Assembly (NCBI GenBank): GCA_020635905.1
Contig: JACJYV010000010.1
Location: forward strand, 124,001 to 188,000
Length of the DNA stretch: 64,000 nucleotides
From: Bacteroidia bacterium
GTDB taxonomy: Bacteria; Bacteroidota; Bacteroidia; J057; JADKCL01
Reading direction: 5' to 3'
The notes under the pieces are model-generated. The model worked only from the letters and a program-made list of their open reading frames with translations, was not told the origin of the DNA and did no database searches. Positions 17,039 through 24,483 of the stretch are shown one piece after another (position 1 is the first letter of the stretch; each line of letters opens with the position of its first letter). The translations under genes and the position numbers were made by a program.

Positions 17039-19009
17039 ATGAAAAGCAAATGGAACGACGCCGAAGCCGCACAACTCAATGGAGACCTGCTGAAACTGAG
17101 GGTGTACACCTCGCGGCTGCTGGGGCAGGAAGAAGATCTCGTGCTGCACGGCGGCGGCAATACCTCGGTCAAGATCCGGGAAAAGAACATTTTCGGGGAA
17201 AGTGAAGACATTCTCTACGTCAAAGGCAGCGGCTGGGACCTGGCCACCATTGAGGCCCCCGGCTTCGCCCCGGTGAAACTGGATCCCCTCCTTCAACTCG
17301 CCCGCCTGGAAAGCCTCTCCGACCCCGACATGGTCAAGTACCAGCGCATGGCCATGACCGATCCCTCGGCCCCCAATCCTTCTGTGGAGGCCATTTTGCA
17401 TGCCATCATCCCCTTTGTGTTTGTCGATCACACCCATACGGATGCGGTGGTGACCATCAGCAACACCCCCGGCGGTGAGGCCCGCCTGCGCGAACTGTAC
17501 GGACCAGAAGTGCTGATTTTGCCCTTCGTGATGCCCGGATTTATTCTGGCCCGTCAGATCTACGATCTGACCAAGGAGCTGGACTGGTCCACCATCAAAG
17601 GGATTGTGCTCATGCACCACGGTGTGTTTACCTTCCACGACGATGCACGCATCGCCTACGAAAATATGATCGACCTGGTGCACCAGGCCGAGGAATACCT
17701 TGCCGCCCAGGGCGCCCACGACCTGACCGGTCAGGCGGCCCAACCGGCCAACGCCCTGACCGTAGCCCGCCTGCGGCGGGAAGTGTCGAATGTCTGGGGC
17801 ACCCCCGTACTGGCCACCCTCGACGCCTCGCCCACGGCGGTGGCCTTCAGCAACCTGCCCGATCTGCGCAGCGTTTCCGGCCGCGGCCCCCTTACCCCCG
17901 ATCACATCATCCGCACCAAGCGCACCCCCGCGGTCCTGGGCGACAGCCCCCTGGACGATATCCAGGCCTACGCCCGGGCGTACGTGGACTATTTCACCCG
18001 CCACAATCCCGGCGACCTTACCCAACTCGACCCGGCTCCCCGTTGGGCCCTCTGGCCGGGCCACGGCAAACTCATGTTTGGCACCTCCCCCCAAAACATC
18101 CGCATCATCCGCGACATTTCCCGCCACACCGAGCGGGCCATATATCAGGCCGAACACCTGGGCGGCTGGACCACCCTGCCTCAGGCCGAACTGTTCGAAA
18201 TGGAGTATTGGGTGCTCGAACAGGCCAAGCTCAAAAAAGCGGGCTCTTCCAAACCCCTGCAGGGCAAAATTGCCCTGGTGACGGGAGCAGCCAGCGGCAT
18301 TGGCAAGGCGGCGGTGCAGCGACTGGTCAAAGAAGGGGCCGTGGTGGCCGCCCTTGACATCAATCCTGATTTCAAGTCGGTTTTCCCGCAAAAGGAAGTG
18401 CTCTGCATCAGTTGCGATGTGACGGATACGGCCGGGCTGCAGGACGCCATTCGCCAGACCGTGCTCCACTTTGGCGGACTCGATCTGCTGGTATCCAATG
18501 CAGGAATTTTTCCCAAAAGCCACACCCTGGCCGAAATGGATGGAGCCCTTTGGAACCAAAGCCTGGAAATTAACCTGACGGCTCACCAGCGTCTGCTGCA
18601 ATATTGCATACCCTATCTGGAACTCGGATTTTCGCCTGCGGTGGTGATCGTGGGCTCCAAAAATGTGCCTGCGCCCGGTCCGGGAGCGGGTGCTTACTCG
18701 GTGGCCAAGGCCGGTCTCACCCAAATGGCCCGGGTGGCTGCCCTCGAACTGGGCGCCAAAGGCATCCGCATCAACACCATTCACCCCAACTCGGTGTACG
18801 ACACGGGTATCTGGACCGAGGAGGTGCTGCAGGCCCGGGCGAAGCACTATGGGCTCAGTGTGGCCGAATACAAAGCCAATAACATCCTCAAAGCCGAAGT
18901 GACCTCTCACGACGTGGCCGAACTGATTTTCACCCTGCTTGGATCTGCTTTCTCCAAAATCACCGGAGCGCAGATCCCGATTGACGGGGGCAATGAACGG
19001 GTTATCTGA
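17039..19009 (+). CDS. Bifunctional class II aldolase/short-chain dehydrogenase
   Basis: A fusion of 656 residues. Residues 1-220 are a class II aldolase/adducin domain: LHGGGNTSVKIRE, LYVKGSGWDL, IPFVFVDHTHTDAVVTI (zinc-ligand histidines) and LMHHGVFTF. Residues 410-656 are a short-chain dehydrogenase with TGAASGIGKAAVQ (NAD binding), NAGIFP, and catalytic GAYSVAKAGLTQ (Tyr-x-x-x-Lys). This architecture occurs in rhamnulose-1-phosphate aldolase/lactaldehyde dehydrogenase-like enzymes that act in deoxyhexose catabolism, but without a rhamnose or fucose locus nearby, the substrate is unknown. The ATG at 17039 was chosen because homology begins directly after it; the long in-frame upstream region is antisense to the HTTM gene. 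Coupled to the next gene, 15 bases away. Confidence 0.87.
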   Translation: MKSKWNDAEAAQLNGDLLKLRVYTSRLLGQEEDLVLHGGGNTSVKIREKNIFGESEDILYVKGSGWDLATIEAPGFAPVKLDPLLQLARLESLSDPDMVKYQRMAMTDPSAPNPSVEAILHAIIPFVFVDHTHTDAVVTISNTPGGEARLRELYGPEVLILPFVMPGFILARQIYDLTKELDWSTIKGIVLMHHGVFTFHDDARIAYENMIDLVHQAEEYLAAQGAHDLTGQAAQPANALTVARLRREVSNVWGTPVLATLDASPTAVAFSNLPDLRSVSGRGPLTPDHIIRTKRTPAVLGDSPLDDIQAYARAYVDYFTRHNPGDLTQLDPAPRWALWPGHGKLMFGTSPQNIRIIRDISRHTERAIYQAEHLGGWTTLPQAELFEMEYWVLEQAKLKKAGSSKPLQGKIALVTGAASGIGKAAVQRLVKEGAVVAALDINPDFKSVFPQKEVLCISCDVTDTAGLQDAIRQTVLHFGGLDLLVSNAGIFPKSHTLAEMDGALWNQSLEINLTAHQRLLQYCIPYLELGFSPAVVIVGSKNVPAPGPGAGAYSVAKAGLTQMARVAALELGAKGIRINTIHPNSVYDTGIWTEEVLQARAKHYGLSVAEYKANNILKAEVTSHDVAELIFTLLGSAFSKITGAQIPIDGGNERVI

Positions 19010-19024
19010 TCAAAACATAAAGCA

Positions 19025-19783
19025 ATGAGCACAAAAATAGCACTCGTAACCGGCGGAAGCCGCGGCCTGGGCCGCGACATGGCCCTTTCCCTCGCCCGCA
19101 AAGGCATGGGCGTAATCCTTACCTACCACACCCAACAGGAAGAGGCTGCCCGCGTGGTGGCCGAAATCAGGGAACTGGGGCAGCAGGCCGTGGCCCTGCG
19201 CCTGGACGTGGGCGACCTCGCTTCCTTTGACGCCTTCCTGGAGGAGGTAAGCCAGGCCCTGCAATCCATCTGGAACGCCACCCATTTCGACTTCCTCATC
19301 CAGAATGCAGGCATTGGCGCCACCATCCCCATTGCCCAGGTTACCGAAGAGGCGTTCGACCACCTGCTCAACATCCATTATAAGGGCGTGTATTTCCTCA
19401 CTCAAAAATCCCTCCCCCACCTCAACGACCAGGGGGGCGTGATCTTCATTTCCTCTGGCACTACCCGGTTCTGCGTGCCAGGCTATTCCGTTTACTCTTC
19501 CCTCAAGTCTGCGGTGGAGACATTTTGCAAGTACGTGGCCAAAGAGTACGGCAGCCGGGGCATCCGCGCCAATATCGTGGCTCCCGGACCGATTGAGACC
19601 GATTTCAATCATGCGGCCATCCGCAATAATCCCCAGATGAAGGCCTTCCTTTCCAACCAGACTCCGCTCGGGCGGGTAGGGAATGCCGACGATGTGGGCA
19701 GCGTGGTGGCCTTTCTCTGCACCGAAGAGGCCCGCTGGATCAACGGGCAGCGCATCGAGGTTTCGGGCGGCATCAACCTCTGA
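19025..19783 (+). CDS. Short-chain dehydrogenase/reductase
   Basis: A 252-residue NAD(P)-dependent oxidoreductase of the classical SDR family. TGGSRGLGRDMALSL is the glycine-rich nucleotide site; FLIQNAGIG is the NAG motif; the catalytic Ser, Tyr and Lys fall in ISSGTTRF and GYSVYSSLKSAVE. The end, WINGQRIEVSGGI, is also typical. Length is normal (about 250). It lies 15 bases downstream of the aldolase/dehydrogenase fusion in the same direction, so the two probably act in one sugar-acid or alcohol oxidation route. Substrate is not predictable; a 3-oxoacyl-ACP reductase role is less likely in this setting. Confidence 0.88.
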   Translation: MSTKIALVTGGSRGLGRDMALSLARKGMGVILTYHTQQEEAARVVAEIRELGQQAVALRLDVGDLASFDAFLEEVSQALQSIWNATHFDFLIQNAGIGATIPIAQVTEEAFDHLLNIHYKGVYFLTQKSLPHLNDQGGVIFISSGTTRFCVPGYSVYSSLKSAVETFCKYVAKEYGSRGIRANIVAPGPIETDFNHAAIRNNPQMKAFLSNQTPLGRVGNADDVGSVVAFLCTEEARWINGQRIEVSGGINL

Positions 19784-20549
19784 GCTCCAGCGGGGCGCCT
19801 CCCTGACCTGCTTTGTGGAACTCCCAAGCGGTTGTACCGCCCCGTCCCAAAGGGACTCCTATGGTGCTGGGGCTTCCCAACCAGCTCGTTGTTTACCCGG
19901 GGCTCACGCCCCGGGCTACTGAGTTGTCGCCCCTATGGGGCTTTCAGCCTGTTCCTGGGAACAGGGATTTGGTCAACAGGCAATGTGTGGGAAACATTTG
20001 GCAATTTTCGAATCTCATCTTGTGACCTTTCTTAGTTATGCTCACCTGCTCTTCTTTTTTCTACCGGGTAGGCCTTGATTTAGATATCCGTGTTGGTTTT
20101 TAGCCGAACCCGGAAGGTTCGAAAGTAGTCCCGTAGGGACGCCACCTTTGTAGCCCGGGGCGTAAGCCCCGGGATTTTGGTCCGCTAAGTGGGTAAGCCC
20201 CTCTGGGGCTATTCCGCGGGCCGGGGCCCGCATAGAGAAACTCACCCCTGCCCGAAGGGCTTCCCCTCTCTCCCGGTAGCGGCAAAGAGGGGAATTCGGG
20301 AACTGAATGGGGTTGGTTTCAATCGATTGGGACAATAGGGTCGTTTTCGGAAGCATGGGGGATTTCGCCCTGCCCGGAAGGGCTGACAGATGACCGCAGA
20401 GCGGTCAAACTATTGTAGCCTGTGAAACAGGGTTAAATTTACGACCGCAGCGCGGTCGCATTATTAAGCACCGTCATTTCCCTGCAGGTTGGGATTTCGT
20501 GGAAGATTGCCGCCAGGATTGCGGACCCTGACCTTTCAGGTCAGATGCG
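19784..20549. repeat. Intergenic block of REP-like palindromes, no gene
   Basis: About 770 bases without a credible gene. It contains several GC-rich hairpins: CCCGGGGC/GCCCCGGG at 19896-19915, GCCCCTATGGGGC at 19929-19941, GTCCCGTAGGGAC at 20127-20139, CCCGGGGC/GCCCCGGG again at 20154-20173 and paired GACCGC/GCGGTC motifs at about 20391-20458. The CCCGGGGC hairpins occur in both orientations within the block, and the same words recur near 34.5 and 50.3 kb, so they are dispersed repeats rather than terminators. Confidence 0.7.
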
Positions 20550-20614
20550 ACGCTCCGGCCCTCAAACCAGCCTGCTTCGGTGAATTTTTGCTGTACTTTG
20601 GGGGAGAATCTCAT
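20550..20614 (-). pseudogene. Truncated duplicate of a SUKH-3 immunity gene (5' end only)
   Basis: Reading from ATG at 20614, the first roughly 20 codons (MRFSPKVQQKFTEAGWFEGR) are nearly identical to those of the intact gene at 21092, after which the sequence diverges into an unrelated, soon-terminated frame. The start lies directly after the stop of the intact copy, as in a tandem array whose last member was lost. Confidence 0.7.
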
Positions 20615-20615
20615 T

Positions 20616-21092
20616 TTAACTTAGCTTACGTGGGTCAAACCACTCTCCTGTCTCATCGTTCAACTCCATACATCCTGTCCAATCCACGGAAAGAACCTTT
20701 TCAATCCCGGTTACAAAGTTATTGCTTCTCAAAAAGTTTCCATCCCCAAGCATGTAGATATTACCTGAATCGTCACAGCCAATGCGGTAAAGTTCAGGCT
20801 CAAACATAGCAAAAGGGTAAACAGGAAATCCAAACATCTCTATGGTATCCTCAAAATCGCCTTCTTCAAAAAAATCAAAATACTCGAGGGTAATGATTAG
20901 TTCGCCTGTAACCTCTGACTCAAAATTCTTGCAATCCAACACCCTCAGGTCACCATAACTGTGGATGAATTCTTTCAGCATGGCAGGTGTTTTGGCGTAC
21001 ATAGGGTGATTCGCATAGAGATGGGAAACATCCCGGCCCTCAAACCAGCCTGCTTCGGTGAATTGTTGCTGTACTTTGTCTGAGAATTTCAT
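20616..21092 (-). CDS. SUKH-3 family immunity protein
   Basis: A 158-residue cytoplasmic protein. EAGWFEGRDVSHLYANHP at residues 14-31 matches the AGWYEGRxV motif of SUKH-3 proteins, which commonly neutralise nuclease or other polymorphic toxins in contact-dependent or T6/T7/T9-linked systems. The rest is rich in acidic and aromatic residues (EYFDFFEEGDFEDTIEMFGFP, GCDDSGNIYMLGDGNF), also typical of this superfamily. No toxin gene is beside it, so the protein is probably an orphan immunity against toxins of relatives. The start of a truncated copy lies two bases beyond its stop. Confidence 0.75.
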   Translation of the reverse strand: MKFSDKVQQQFTEAGWFEGRDVSHLYANHPMYAKTPAMLKEFIHSYGDLRVLDCKNFESEVTGELIITLEYFDFFEEGDFEDTIEMFGFPVYPFAMFEPELYRIGCDDSGNIYMLGDGNFLRSNNFVTGIEKVLSVDWTGCMELNDETGEWFDPRKLS

Positions 21093-21122
21093 GGATATGA
21101 TTTTTGGTCGTACCCGGCCACC

Positions 21123-21482
21123 TCAAATCCCAACACTCTGCAAATAATCCCTCATTTGGGTCAGAAAGTCAATCAATTGATCGAAGGTTAAGGTAAATTG
21201 AGGAATTTCTTCGCCACCTTTATTCATGTAAACAGTTACCCCAAGTGGATGTACAAGGATGTCTCCCGTCACGTAATCACCAATTCCAAAAAAGAAATAG
21301 TCATCGCCCGTTTCATCATCCTTAAAATCCCCATTTTTCACTTTCAGGGTGTCCTCAATCGCCATTTGGGCAATTTCTGAAGTCCAGCCGCGATTGGAAA
21401 CCATACCGAGGTCTTCATAGGGAGATTCGACCACGATTTCAAGCCAATTATCCTTCAGTTCATATTCAAATTTTATTTTCAT
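21123..21482 (-). CDS. Hypothetical protein, candidate immunity protein
   Basis: A 119-residue acidic protein with no family that I recognise. MKIKFEYELKDNWLEIVVES is followed by a segment with FKDDETGDDYFFFGIGDYVTG and a C-terminal helix (FDQLIDFLTQMRDYLQSVG). It lies between a SUKH-3 and a SUKH-1 gene in the same direction, and its start is two bases after the stop of the 46-residue reading frame, so it belongs to this probable immunity cluster. An in-frame TTG two codons earlier is the alternative start. Confidence 0.6.
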   Translation of the reverse strand: MKIKFEYELKDNWLEIVVESPYEDLGMVSNRGWTSEIAQMAIEDTLKVKNGDFKDDETGDDYFFFGIGDYVTGDILVHPLGVTVYMNKGGEEIPQFTLTFDQLIDFLTQMRDYLQSVGI

Positions 21483-21484
21483 GA

Positions 21485-21625
21485 TCAAAAAATTGGATAT
21501 GCAGATTTAATAATTCCATTTTCAAATACGAATTCAATCTTGAACCCTGTTGCAGAACCTGAACGATTAAAATCAACTACTCCAGCCTCCCAATTTAGTT
21601 CTCTTTCGGGAAACCTGGTTGTCAT
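21485..21625 (-). CDS. Small 46-residue protein coupled to a SUKH-1 gene
   Basis: From ATG at 21625 to TGA at 21485: 46 residues beginning MTTRFPERELNWEAGVVDF and ending VFENGIIKSAYPIF. The start overlaps the SUKH-1 stop by four bases (ATGA). The C-terminal 'G(x)2-hydrophobic-AYP' ending resembles the tails of some polymorphic toxin domains, so it may be either a small partner protein or the residue of a lost toxin or immunity gene. Function unknown. Confidence 0.45.
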   Translation of the reverse strand: MTTRFPERELNWEAGVVDFNRSGSATGFKIEFVFENGIIKSAYPIF

Positions 21626-22059
21626 TTGGAGTTCCTTTTCAGTTCTTGAAGAATAAATTCCGAGAAAGTATCATTCCTCAGGGTAAGTAATGGCCATCCA
21701 TCTTCACAATAGCTTGGGGCAGACAAATAAACGGGTGGATTATCGCCCTCATCCCAAAAGAATAACGCAAAAGTCTCCCCTTCCCGCATGCCAATGACAA
21801 AGTGCTCGCGTTTGATCTCCAGTCTATAGTCGCTTAGTTGTGCCTTGAAAACTTCATCGTAGAGTTGCAGTTTATCTATAGCCATGTTAAATCGGGTGGG
21901 CGGAAAATTAAATCCTGTTAGGAGTAAAAATTCCAGGTATGCTATGGGTAAAACTTTTCCAATTTCTTCCTCAAGCTCCATGATTATTTTTTCTGAGGCT
22001 GGTCTGAACCTTCCTTTTTGGAAGTCCTCTGGATTAAAGTATTTGAAGTGATGGTCCAT
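21622..22059 (-). CDS. SMI1/KNR4 (SUKH-1) family protein, likely immunity
   Basis: A 145-residue protein. ASEKIIMELEEEIGKVLPIAYLEFLLLTGF is the SUKH-1 N-terminal block (E..LG..LP..Y..FL...G), and LFFWDEGDNPPVYLSAPS with a final FSEFILQEL helix completes the fold. In bacteria, SUKH-1 proteins mainly act as immunity proteins that bind toxin domains, usually DNases or deaminases; here no toxin is present. It is ATGA-coupled to the 46-residue frame downstream. Confidence 0.8.
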   Translation of the reverse strand: MDHHFKYFNPEDFQKGRFRPASEKIIMELEEEIGKVLPIAYLEFLLLTGFNFPPTRFNMAIDKLQLYDEVFKAQLSDYRLEIKREHFVIGMREGETFALFFWDEGDNPPVYLSAPSYCEDGWPLLTLRNDTFSEFILQELKRNSK

Positions 22060-22099
22060 TTATTAATCTATATAAAAATCAGAATTCTCAATGAGCCTG

Positions 22100-22169
22100 T
22101 CCACGTAAATGTAGCAGGTTCAGGCCTTCAAACCAGCCTGATTCTGTGAATTTTTGCTGAGAACTTCAT
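22100..22169 (-). pseudogene. Frameshifted remnant of a SUKH-3 gene 5' end
   Basis: Reading from ATG at 22169, the bases ATGAAGTTCTCAG match the first codons of the intact SUKH-3 gene at 21092; then about 11 bases are missing compared with it, and the CAAAAATTCAC..AATCAGGCTGG match resumes out of frame. The remainder, encoding the GWFEG region, is recognisable up to about 22115. This is the third copy of the same 5' block in 1.6 kb. Confidence 0.6.
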
Positions 22170-22190
22170 CGCCATTATCACGCCTCTTAA

Positions 22191-22742
22191 CTACCACAAA
22201 TACCGCACATGCTTTTCCTGATCCAATTTAATCACCAACTGCTTGCCACTGCACCAGATTTCCTTAAAAACCCCAGCGGAGAAATTACTCAGTACCGTAA
22301 AATTGCCTTCCGTGTTTTCTGTATATGAAATACCCCCCAGTTCATCCTTCACCCATTTCAATATCGAATTTTCATCCACCTTGAGTCTAATAATCAACTC
22401 GTTTAAGTGATAATCAGGATACCCATCTTCTGCCTCGATTTCTTCCGTTCGAAATTGGATTGAATCAATATCTGAATCTCTTAGTGGATCAAAATCCGGG
22501 TCCTCATCTGGGGTAAACTGATAATCAACCAGACATAATTTAAGTTTGGGCGGATCGGGATAACCTTGTTTGAAAACAGCCACCAAGGTCTGAATAAATT
22601 CCTCAAGGGTACAAGTTTGCATAAAACTCTCAAAAGCATAGTTTTCAGCATAGTTTTCGTCATCCATAGGATCATCGGGAATATCTCCCAGACCTATATA
22701 TTTGATGGGCTTGATGTAGAACAGGAAATTGAATGATGCCAT
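22191..22742 (-). CDS. Hypothetical acidic protein in the immunity cluster
   Basis: A 183-residue, strongly acidic protein that I do not recognise. It starts MASFNFLFYIKPIKYIGLGD and has a PDDPMDDENYAENYAFESFM segment, a helical LEEFIQTLVAVFKQGYPDP region and a beta-like C-terminal half ending KLDQEKHVRYLW. High Asp/Glu content and position beside SUKH genes are in keeping with an immunity-type role, but this is inference. It is the first gene of the leftward cluster. The stop is 22 bases from the SUKH-3 remnant. Confidence 0.65.
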   Translation of the reverse strand: MASFNFLFYIKPIKYIGLGDIPDDPMDDENYAENYAFESFMQTCTLEEFIQTLVAVFKQGYPDPPKLKLCLVDYQFTPDEDPDFDPLRDSDIDSIQFRTEEIEAEDGYPDYHLNELIIRLKVDENSILKWVKDELGGISYTENTEGNFTVLSNFSAGVFKEIWCSGKQLVIKLDQEKHVRYLW

Positions 22743-23318
22743 GGTTAATTATACGGAAAATTAGGTTCCATTCGATCAAAATCCTCACAATTGCGTTATG
22801 GGCGGGTTACTAATATTATTAATAATTTCCTGGGAAATGGATGGTGATCTGGGGTACATGGGGCGATCCACCTGGATGATAAAATCTCCCTCACCAGATG
22901 TAATTTCCGTTTTCACCTTGCCGGATCTTTCCCTGTTTCCTCCTGCCCGGCTCTCCAGTATCCTACCCGTGCAGGAACAGATTACTTTTGGTCAGCAGAA
23001 GGGGGGAAGGACTGGTCCTGATCTTCGGCAAACCAGTATCCGGGTAAGGGGGAACCAATCTGCGACAAAGGCCCAGAGGGCCTTTGGAGTTTCCGGAAGC
23101 AAACCTGGATGCACAATCTGGCTGCCTGCCTTTAACGAGTGGCATCTCTTCCGGCCAGGCGAATGGCTTTTGCAGGTTATCTCCCGGATTCCTGAAACTC
23201 AGGTTTGCAACAGCTCCAATGTGCTTACGGGCTGGGCCAAAGGCTCCCGGGAAGTAATTTACAGGCTGGCCAGGCATCAAATGGACGCACCCCTGAGGAG
23301 TATCCGTGAAGCCCCTGA
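22743..23318. other. Gene-free stretch before the 22-bp array
   Basis: No reading frame has homology, codon bias or a believable start; overlapping open frames on both strands are low-complexity and lack signal sequences. A short AT-rich portion at 22770-22830 gives way to GC-rich sequence that merges into the tandem repeats. Confidence 0.5.
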
Positions 23319-23833
23319 AATAAGTCAAAACCATCCTGAAAATAAGTTGATGGTACCTCTGGAATAAGTTTGACTTCCCCCTGAAATAAGTTGGAGGCAC
23401 CTCTGGCATAAGTTGGACCTACCCCCGGTATAAGTTGGAAGTACCCCTGGCATAAGTTGAAAGTACCCCCGGCATAAGTTGGAAGTACCCCTGGCGTAAG
23501 TTGGAGGTACACCCGACATAAGTTGAGGGCACGTCAGAGGTAAGTTTGACCTACCCCCGGCATAAGTTGGAGGTACCCTTGGAGTAAGTTTGACCTACCC
23601 CGAAGATAAGTTGGAGGTACCCTGGGAGTAAGTTTGACCCACCCCAGGCGTAAGTTGGAGGTACCGTGGAAGTAAGTTTGACCTACCTCTGGAATAAGTT
23701 GGAGGTACGGTGGAAGTAAGTTTGACCCACCCCAGGCGTAAGTTGGAGGTACCGTGGAAGTAAGTTTGACCTACCCCTGACATAAGTTGAAGGTACCCCT
23801 GAAATAAGTTGGAGGTACCTCACAGATAGGTTG
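23319..23833 (+). repeat. Forward arm of a 22-bp tandem repeat array (about 23 units)
   Basis: Consecutive 22-bp units with the approximate consensus nnTAAGTTGGAGGTACCCCTGG, for example at 23429-23450, 23451-23472 and 23473-23494. Two unit types alternate in the second half: TAAGTTGGAGGTACC-type and TAAGTTTGACCTACC-type, whose cores are partly complementary, so neighbouring units can form hairpins. Period is constant at exactly 22 bases throughout, and each + strand frame meets a TAA in every third unit, so it is not coding on that strand. Confidence 0.9.
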
Positions 23834-23885
23834 CAGGTAGTTTGGCCCTGCCTGCAAGGTAGCCTGCTACTGCCCGGAACTTATT

Positions 23886-23912
23886 TGTCTTTTACTAAAA
23901 TAGCTATACAAC
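23886..23912 (+). repeat. Left terminal inverted repeat of the IS3 element
   Basis: 27 bases starting TGTCTTTTACTAAAATAGCT. Compared with the complement of the right end, there are four mismatches. The promoter for orfA probably overlaps the segment just inside. Confidence 0.85.
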
Positions 23913-23931
23913 TTTCGCAACCTTGAAAGTG

Positions 23932-24483
23932 ATGGCAAAATCAAAAAGTAATTCAAATTCTAAAAAAGATTTAAGTGTTCAACATCGAAAGTCGCCTGCT
24001 GTTAAGCGAATGATTGTTGAGTTGGTAGATTCAGGTAAAATGACTGGCATTGAGGCATCCCAAAAATACGGGGTCAGTACGTATGCAATTCAGCAGTGGC
24101 GTTCTGTGGTCGCTGCGGGACGTAGCCTGGTTACTCGGCAATACGACAAAGCTCTCAAGCTGCGGATAATTCATGAGATTAATTCTGGTTTGTTGACTAT
24201 TGAAGAGGCTGTTAAGAAGTACGATATCAACTATGTGCAAGTAATTCACCGTTGGATGAAAGCAGCGGAGTTATCATCTTGTTCCCCTATGTCAAAACCG
24301 TCCCAAACAGGCAGTGAGAAGCCTGAAACAGAATCCTTGGAATCCGAGAACGCACGTTTGCGCAAAGAACTTGAAGATGCCAAACTAAGAGTTCTGGGCC
24401 TTGAGTCCCTAATTGAAGTGGCTGAGGAGGAGCTTGAGATAAAAATCAGAAAAAAGTCTGGTACCAAACAGTTGAAAAAATGA
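23932..24483 (+). CDS. IS3-family transposase OrfA
   Basis: The 183-residue DNA-binding subunit. Two helix-turn-helix units are visible: KSPAVKRMIVELVDSGKM...ASQKYGVSTYAIQQWRS and DKALKLRIIHEINSGLLTIEEAVKKYDINYVQVIHRW. A coiled-coil, leucine-zipper-like segment follows (ESENARLRKELEDAKLRVLG). The ATG at 23932 is preferred over TTG at 23923. The frame ends in TTG AAA AAA TGA; the A run just before the stop and the -1 position of orfB are consistent with programmed frameshifting as in other IS3 members. Confidence 0.9.
   Translation: MAKSKSNSNSKKDLSVQHRKSPAVKRMIVELVDSGKMTGIEASQKYGVSTYAIQQWRSVVAAGRSLVTRQYDKALKLRIIHEINSGLLTIEEAVKKYDINYVQVIHRWMKAAELSSCSPMSKPSQTGSEKPETESLESENARLRKELEDAKLRVLGLESLIEVAEEELEIKIRKKSGTKQLKK

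Noticed and set aside
16994..18910. Leftward 638-residue open frame with high His/Gly content
   Set aside because: Antisense shadow of the GC-rich aldolase/dehydrogenase gene.
19896..19941. Rho-independent terminators after the second dehydrogenase
   Set aside because: GC-rich hairpins lack T runs and recur elsewhere as dispersed palindromes.
22798..23367. Rightward 189-residue frame
   Set aside because: No homology, odd composition, and its end runs into the tandem repeats; overlapped by an equally long frame on the other strand.
23225..23783. Leftward open frames through the 22-bp array giving 22-residue repeating peptides (e.g. PTYARGTSNLC-type)
   Set aside because: The minus strand of the repeat happens to lack stops, so long frames follow from the repeat. 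Start codons and codon usage are not gene-like, and units vary at random positions.
23319..23846. CRISPR array
   Set aside because: The units are contiguous 22-base repeats with no unique spacers and no cas genes nearby.
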